From Rhodobiaceae bacterium (GTDB lineage: Bacteria > Pseudomonadota > Alphaproteobacteria > Micropepsales > Micropepsaceae), in assembly GCA_009885515.1 (NCBI GenBank), contig VFKO01000511.1:1-9398 (forward strand): a DNA stretch of 9,398 nucleotides, written 5' to 3'. The stretch's first letter is position 1, and the number at the start of each line of letters is the position of its first letter. Positions 6,591-9,398 of this stretch are shown here, in pieces. The notes beneath the pieces were generated by a model that saw only the letters and a program-made list of their open reading frames with translations, had not been told where the DNA came from and did no database searches. Both the position numbers and the translations under genes were made by a program.

Positions 6591-6840
6591 GCCAGATTTC
6601 GAGTGGGATGAAGCCAAGCGCCTTGTCAACATGCGAAAGCACGATATCGACTTCATCGATGCGGTAGAGGTGTTTAATGATCCTCGACTCGTATTCGAAG
6701 AGGACACTTCCGAGCGCTACGGCGAGTTGCGTATGTTCGCGACTGGTGTGGCGCTGGGCAAACTTGTGACCGTCGTGTTCACCGATAGAGGTGAAAACAT
6801 TGTGCGTCTGATTTCTGCTCGACCGGCGACAAAACTCTAG
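6589..6840 (+). CDS. brnT: BrnT-family type II toxin (ribonuclease), start codon abnormal
   Basis: BrnT is a small RelE-fold ribonuclease that blocks translation and is neutralised by BrnA. The frame reads PDFEWDEAKRLVNMRKH, then DFIDAVEVFNDP, FEEDTSERYGE, VTVVFTDRGE and VRLISARPATK, the full run of BrnT blocks from the first strand to the C-terminal basic motif. However, in this frame there is no ATG, GTG or TTG between the stop TAA at 6565 and ATG 6631. ATG 6631 would remove the FEWDEAK strand and has no ribosome site. The codon directly before PDFEWDEAK is ACG at 6589, one base from ATG; using it gives 83 residues, close to family length. The start could be a mutated ATG, a true ACG start, or hidden by a frame error (see findings). 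brnA follows after 10 bp. The family call is sure; whether the toxin is made is not. Confidence 0.8.
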   Translation, partial: TPDFEWDEAKRLVNMRKHDIDFIDAVEVFNDPRLVFEEDTSERYGELRMFATGVALGKLVTVVFTDRGENIVRLISARPATKL

Positions 6841-6850
6841 AAGACAAAAT

Positions 6851-7207
6851 ATGGCACGACCCAAAATCACTAGAGTGGAATTGTCGCCCATGGGGGGCGT
6901 TTACAAAATCGGACCGGGCGGCCGGCGAACCTTGTTGAAAGGCAAAACCAACTGGGCGCGCGTTGCGGCGATGACCGAGGAGGAAATCGTTGCCAATGCG
7001 ATGAGCGATCCGGACAATCCGCCGCTGACCGAAGCACAGCTCAAGAATATGCGCCCCTACAAGCGTTCGATCACCATTCGTGTCGATGTCGATGTGTTGA
7101 ACTGGTTTCGCACCCGTGGCATCAAGTATCAAACTCACATGAACGCCGCGCTGCGCGACTACATGAATGCCAACGCCAAGAAAAAGCGTCCCCGCACGCG
7201 GGCCTAA
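6851..7207 (+). CDS. brnA: BrnA-family antitoxin
   Basis: A 118-residue protein. The BrnA antitoxin domain lies in the C-terminal half: SDPDNPPLTEAQL (about 52-64), strand SITIRVD (about 73-79), then DVLNWFRTRGIKYQTHMNAALRDYM (about 81-105, quoted in part as its key blocks DVLNWF and YQTHMNAAL). This is the ribbon-helix-helix-like fold that dimerises and binds the operator. The first 40 residues are an extension rich in Lys, Arg and Gly (GGVYKIGPGGRRTLLKG) leading to NWARVAAMTEEEI, the toxin-facing part in the family. The C-terminus KKKRPRTR is strongly basic. The order toxin first, antitoxin second and the 10-bp gap are typical of brnTA. The operon would be repressed by BrnA or the BrnT-BrnA complex. 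The start has only a weak AGAAGA ahead of it. Confidence 0.9.
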   Translation: MARPKITRVELSPMGGVYKIGPGGRRTLLKGKTNWARVAAMTEEEIVANAMSDPDNPPLTEAQLKNMRPYKRSITIRVDVDVLNWFRTRGIKYQTHMNAALRDYMNANAKKKRPRTRA

Positions 7208-7234
7208 ATTGCGATGGAGACTTGCGGGCGGCAG

Positions 7235-7258
7235 ATAGTGGCAGTAATAGTGTCACTA
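7235..7258. promoter_or_regulatory. Repeated/palindromic motif ahead of the DsbA-GST unit
   Basis: ATAGTG occurs at 7235 and again at 7247 (12 bp apart), and the second copy forms a perfect palindrome TAGTG-T-CACTA (7248-7258). It lies 22 bp before the ATG at 7280 in the 72-bp gap after brnA. It could be an operator for the downstream pair; no run of T follows, so it is not a typical terminator. Evidence is symmetry only. Confidence 0.3.
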
Positions 7259-7279
7259 CCTTAGCGAAGACTCCGGACC

Positions 7280-8404
7280 ATGCGCGCCACTCTTAGCCGT
7301 ACAATCAGCTCCATCGTCACAAGCCCTGCCTTGCGCACGGCACGCCGCGGCTGGCACGGCCTCGGCCGCGCCTTGGGTGGCAAGGCGGTGGTGCATTATT
7401 TCCACCAGCCCGACGATCCCTATTCGCAACTCGCAGCTCAACTGCTGGTGCCAATGGCCGATACTTATCGCATCACACTGCAATCGTACATCGTCTCTGC
7501 GCCCGACGCCGCAGCCGCGCCCGAACTTGAAAAGCTCAACCGCTTGGCGCGCGACGACGCGGCCCTGCTCGCTGGCGCCTACGGCCTGAAGTATCCGGCA
7601 CCCGGCGCGACGCCCAAAGAGGCCAGCGCCGACGGCAACGCACTGCGCAAGAAGCTCGGTCACTATCTCAGTGCCATGTTCTATTTCGAAGGCGAATGGT
7701 ACTGGGGCGTCGACCGTTTGCATTTTCTCGAGGAGCGCCTGCACGGGGCCGGCCTCGCGAAATCGCGGGGTCCGTTCAGGCCCATCGCGCCGGTCAAAGA
7801 GGTCACGTTCGCGGGCAAACCGGGCAGCGCCAAGGGTGCGACGCTCGACTATTTCCTCTCGTTCCGCAGTCCTTACACTTATCTCGCCGCCGCGCGCGTG
7901 CGAAAGCTGGCGGAGCACTACGGCGCTGAATTGCGGCTGCGCTTCGTCCTGCCGATGGTGATGCGCGGGCTTCCGGTTCCGCAGGTCAAGCGCATCTACA
8001 TCGCCCTCGACACCAAGCGCGAGGCCGAGCGCCTGGGCATGCCGTTCGGCACCGTCGTCGATCCCGTCGGACGACCGACCGAGCGCGGGCTTGCCGTGCT
8101 GCATCACGCCATCAAGGCCGGCAAAGGCCCCGAGTTCGCTGAATCCTTTTTGCGCGGCGTGTTTGCCGAAGGCATCGACGCGGGGTCGGACGCGGGGCTT
8201 GCCCTCATCGCGTCTCGCGCCGGGGTGACGGGCGATCAGGTCGCCGCGGCGCTGCGGGACGAAAGCTGGCGTCAGGTTGCCGAAACCAACCGCGCTGAAC
8301 TTTTCGAGCTTGGCCTTTGGGGTGTCCCCTCATTCCGCGTGAACTCCAACCGCCCGCACTGGGGACAGGACCGCCTGTGGGCAATAGAGCAGGAACTGCA
8401 ATGA
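7280..8404 (+). CDS. Tandem DsbA/HCCA-isomerase-like thioredoxin-fold protein
   Basis: A 374-residue protein that seems to hold two copies of the DsbA/2-hydroxychromene-2-carboxylate isomerase (GST-kappa-like) fold. The N-terminal copy begins VVHYFHQPDDPYSQLAAQLL (about 37-56). The C-terminal copy begins TLDYFLSFRSPYTYLAAARV (about 188-207), where SPYTYLA matches the isomerase/kappa active-site loop with Ser197 as the likely glutathione-activating residue, and ends with GLWGVPSFRVN (about 345-355, cis-proline loop) and HWGQDRLWAIEQEL. I see no cysteine in the whole protein, so it is not a disulfide oxidoreductase; a glutathione-dependent isomerase or transferase is more likely. Single-domain relatives are about 200 residues, so this is about twice as long. 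The start has only a weak CGGA ahead of it. Its stop overlaps the next start as ATGA, so the two genes are translationally coupled. Confidence 0.87.
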   Translation: MRATLSRTISSIVTSPALRTARRGWHGLGRALGGKAVVHYFHQPDDPYSQLAAQLLVPMADTYRITLQSYIVSAPDAAAAPELEKLNRLARDDAALLAGAYGLKYPAPGATPKEASADGNALRKKLGHYLSAMFYFEGEWYWGVDRLHFLEERLHGAGLAKSRGPFRPIAPVKEVTFAGKPGSAKGATLDYFLSFRSPYTYLAAARVRKLAEHYGAELRLRFVLPMVMRGLPVPQVKRIYIALDTKREAERLGMPFGTVVDPVGRPTERGLAVLHHAIKAGKGPEFAESFLRGVFAEGIDAGSDAGLALIASRAGVTGDQVAAALRDESWRQVAETNRAELFELGLWGVPSFRVNSNRPHWGQDRLWAIEQELQ

Positions 8405-9398
8405 CATCCATCACACTCAGCGGCGCGCCGGGTTCGCCCTACACACGCAAAATGGTCTCGCTTTTGCGTTATCGGCGCATTCCCTACAGGCTGCTGCAGT
8501 TTGGTCTCGCCGGGCCGCCGGGCCTCCCCAAAGCCAAGGTGGCATTGCTGCCGACATTTTATCTGCCAAATGCACAGGGCGAACTCGAGGCCGTCGTAGA
8601 TTCCACGCCCATCATCCGCCGCCTTGAACGCGACTTTGAAAGCGAGCGCACGGTTTTGCCGAACCACCCGGTGACCGCCTTCATCGATTATCTTCTCGAA
8701 GACTATGCCGATGAATGGCTGACCAAAGCGATGTTCCACTATCGTTGGCATTATGCCGCCGATGCCGAGAAGGCCGGCAAGATACTTCCGCGCTGGTCGC
8801 GCATCGCTGCACCCGAAGCCGAGATCGCGCCGATGACCAAGTTCATCGTCGAGCGGCAAGTCTCGCGCCTCTATGTCGTGGGCTCAAACGCGATCACCGC
8901 CCCTGTCATCGAGGCAAGCTACGAGCGCTTTCTCATGTTGCTTGACGCCCATCTGACTTTGCATCCCTTCCTGATGGGCAATCGCCCGGGAGCGTCGGAC
9001 TTCGGCGTCTTCGGGCAATTGACGCAGCTGACGCATTTCGACCCGACGCCCATGGCGCTGACGATGAAACTGGCGCCGCGCGTTTATGCCTGGGTCGAAA
9101 TCGGCGAAGACCTGTCGGGTCTGGAACCCCGAGACTCCGACTGGCTTGATGCGGCTAACATCCCGGGCACCACGATCGCACTCTTGAAAGAGTTCGGCCG
9201 CGTCTATGTCCCCGCCCTGCTCGCCAACGCCAAAGCCATCGCTGGCGGCGAAGCTACGTTTGAAACAGAGATTGACGGCAAGCCATGGAAGCAGCAGTCG
9301 TTCCCTTATCAGGCAAAATGCCTGCAATGGATCCGCAATGCTTACGCGGATTTGAGTGAACAGAATCGCGCCGCGGTCGATAAACTCATCTCAGGTAC
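8401..9398 (+). CDS. Glutathione S-transferase-like protein (C-terminus cut by window edge)
   Basis: The frame is open from ATG 8401 to the right edge (332 codons, no stop). The N-terminus TSITLSGAPGSPYTRKMVSLLRY is a GST thioredoxin-like strand-loop-helix with SPYTRKM in the glutathione-site position, and DSTPIIRRLER (about 68-78) matches the glutathione gamma-glutamyl contact loop (usually ES or DS). An alpha-helical GST C-terminal domain follows, with HPFLMGNRPGASDFGVFGQL (about 188-207) as the conserved N-capping block. Beyond about residue 240 there is a further tail unlike a standard 200-220 residue GST, with FPYQAKCLQWIRNAYADL near the end; long GST-like proteins of this kind are known but poorly described. 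It overlaps the upstream DsbA/HCCA-like gene by 4 bp (ATGA), suggesting fixed-ratio synthesis. The substrate is unknown. Confidence 0.85.
   Translation, partial: MTSITLSGAPGSPYTRKMVSLLRYRRIPYRLLQFGLAGPPGLPKAKVALLPTFYLPNAQGELEAVVDSTPIIRRLERDFESERTVLPNHPVTAFIDYLLEDYADEWLTKAMFHYRWHYAADAEKAGKILPRWSRIAAPEAEIAPMTKFIVERQVSRLYVVGSNAITAPVIEASYERFLMLLDAHLTLHPFLMGNRPGASDFGVFGQLTQLTHFDPTPMALTMKLAPRVYAWVEIGEDLSGLEPRDSDWLDAANIPGTTIALLKEFGRVYVPALLANAKAIAGGEATFETEIDGKPWKQQSFPYQAKCLQWIRNAYADLSEQNRAAVDKLISG

Noticed and set aside
6545..7207. The brnTA pair as part of a recent mobile island.
   Set aside because: No integrase, transposase, flanking direct repeats or tRNA are present; a toxin-antitoxin pair alone does not prove a mobile element.
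7256..8107. A 283-codon minus-strand open frame opposite the DsbA/HCCA-like gene.
   Set aside because: Shadow of a real gene with clear thioredoxin-fold motifs on the plus strand; no family blocks in the antisense product.

Overview
The window looks like chromosomal DNA from a proteobacterium, most likely an alphaproteobacterium. This rests on the high GC content, on the ECF sigma factor/NrsF-type (DUF1109) anti-sigma pair, and on the mix of YHS, TTC38-like, PhyH-dioxygenase and GST/DsbA-like proteins, all common in that class. No species can be named. There are no rRNA, tRNA, CRISPR or insertion elements. Ten protein genes are supported, and two of them (at the two ends) are cut by the window.

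Region 1 (1-3213) is a stress-type regulatory module. On the minus strand, a secreted YHS-domain protein (1269-1736) is followed after about 30 bp by a TTC38-like tetratricopeptide protein that runs off the left edge. On the plus strand, an ECF sigma factor overlaps a six-helix NrsF/DUF1109 anti-sigma factor. The 170-bp space between the two units holds a perfect 12-bp inverted repeat, GCGAAACTTTTT. Each copy is followed, 17 nt after its GAAAC, by CGAA. This reads as two mirror-image ECF promoters, one per direction. The simplest model is that the sigma factor transcribes itself with its anti-sigma factor, and also the YHS-TTC38 operon.

Region 2 (3210-6544) is metabolic: a PLP-dependent Cys/Met-metabolism enzyme (cystathionine gamma-synthase family) and a PhyH-type Fe(II)/2-oxoglutarate dioxygenase on the minus strand, then a membrane-anchored metallo-beta-lactamase-fold hydrolase on the plus strand, divergent from the dioxygenase.

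Region 3 (6545-7207) is a BrnT/BrnA type II toxin-antitoxin pair. The toxin's usual N-terminus is encoded in frame, but no ATG, GTG or TTG precedes it; the best-placed codon is ACG. A perfect 16-bp palindrome just upstream is a candidate operator.

Region 4 (7280-9398) is a translationally coupled pair of thioredoxin-fold genes: a tandem DsbA/HCCA-isomerase-like protein with no cysteines, and a GST-like protein that runs off the right edge. The joint role is unknown.
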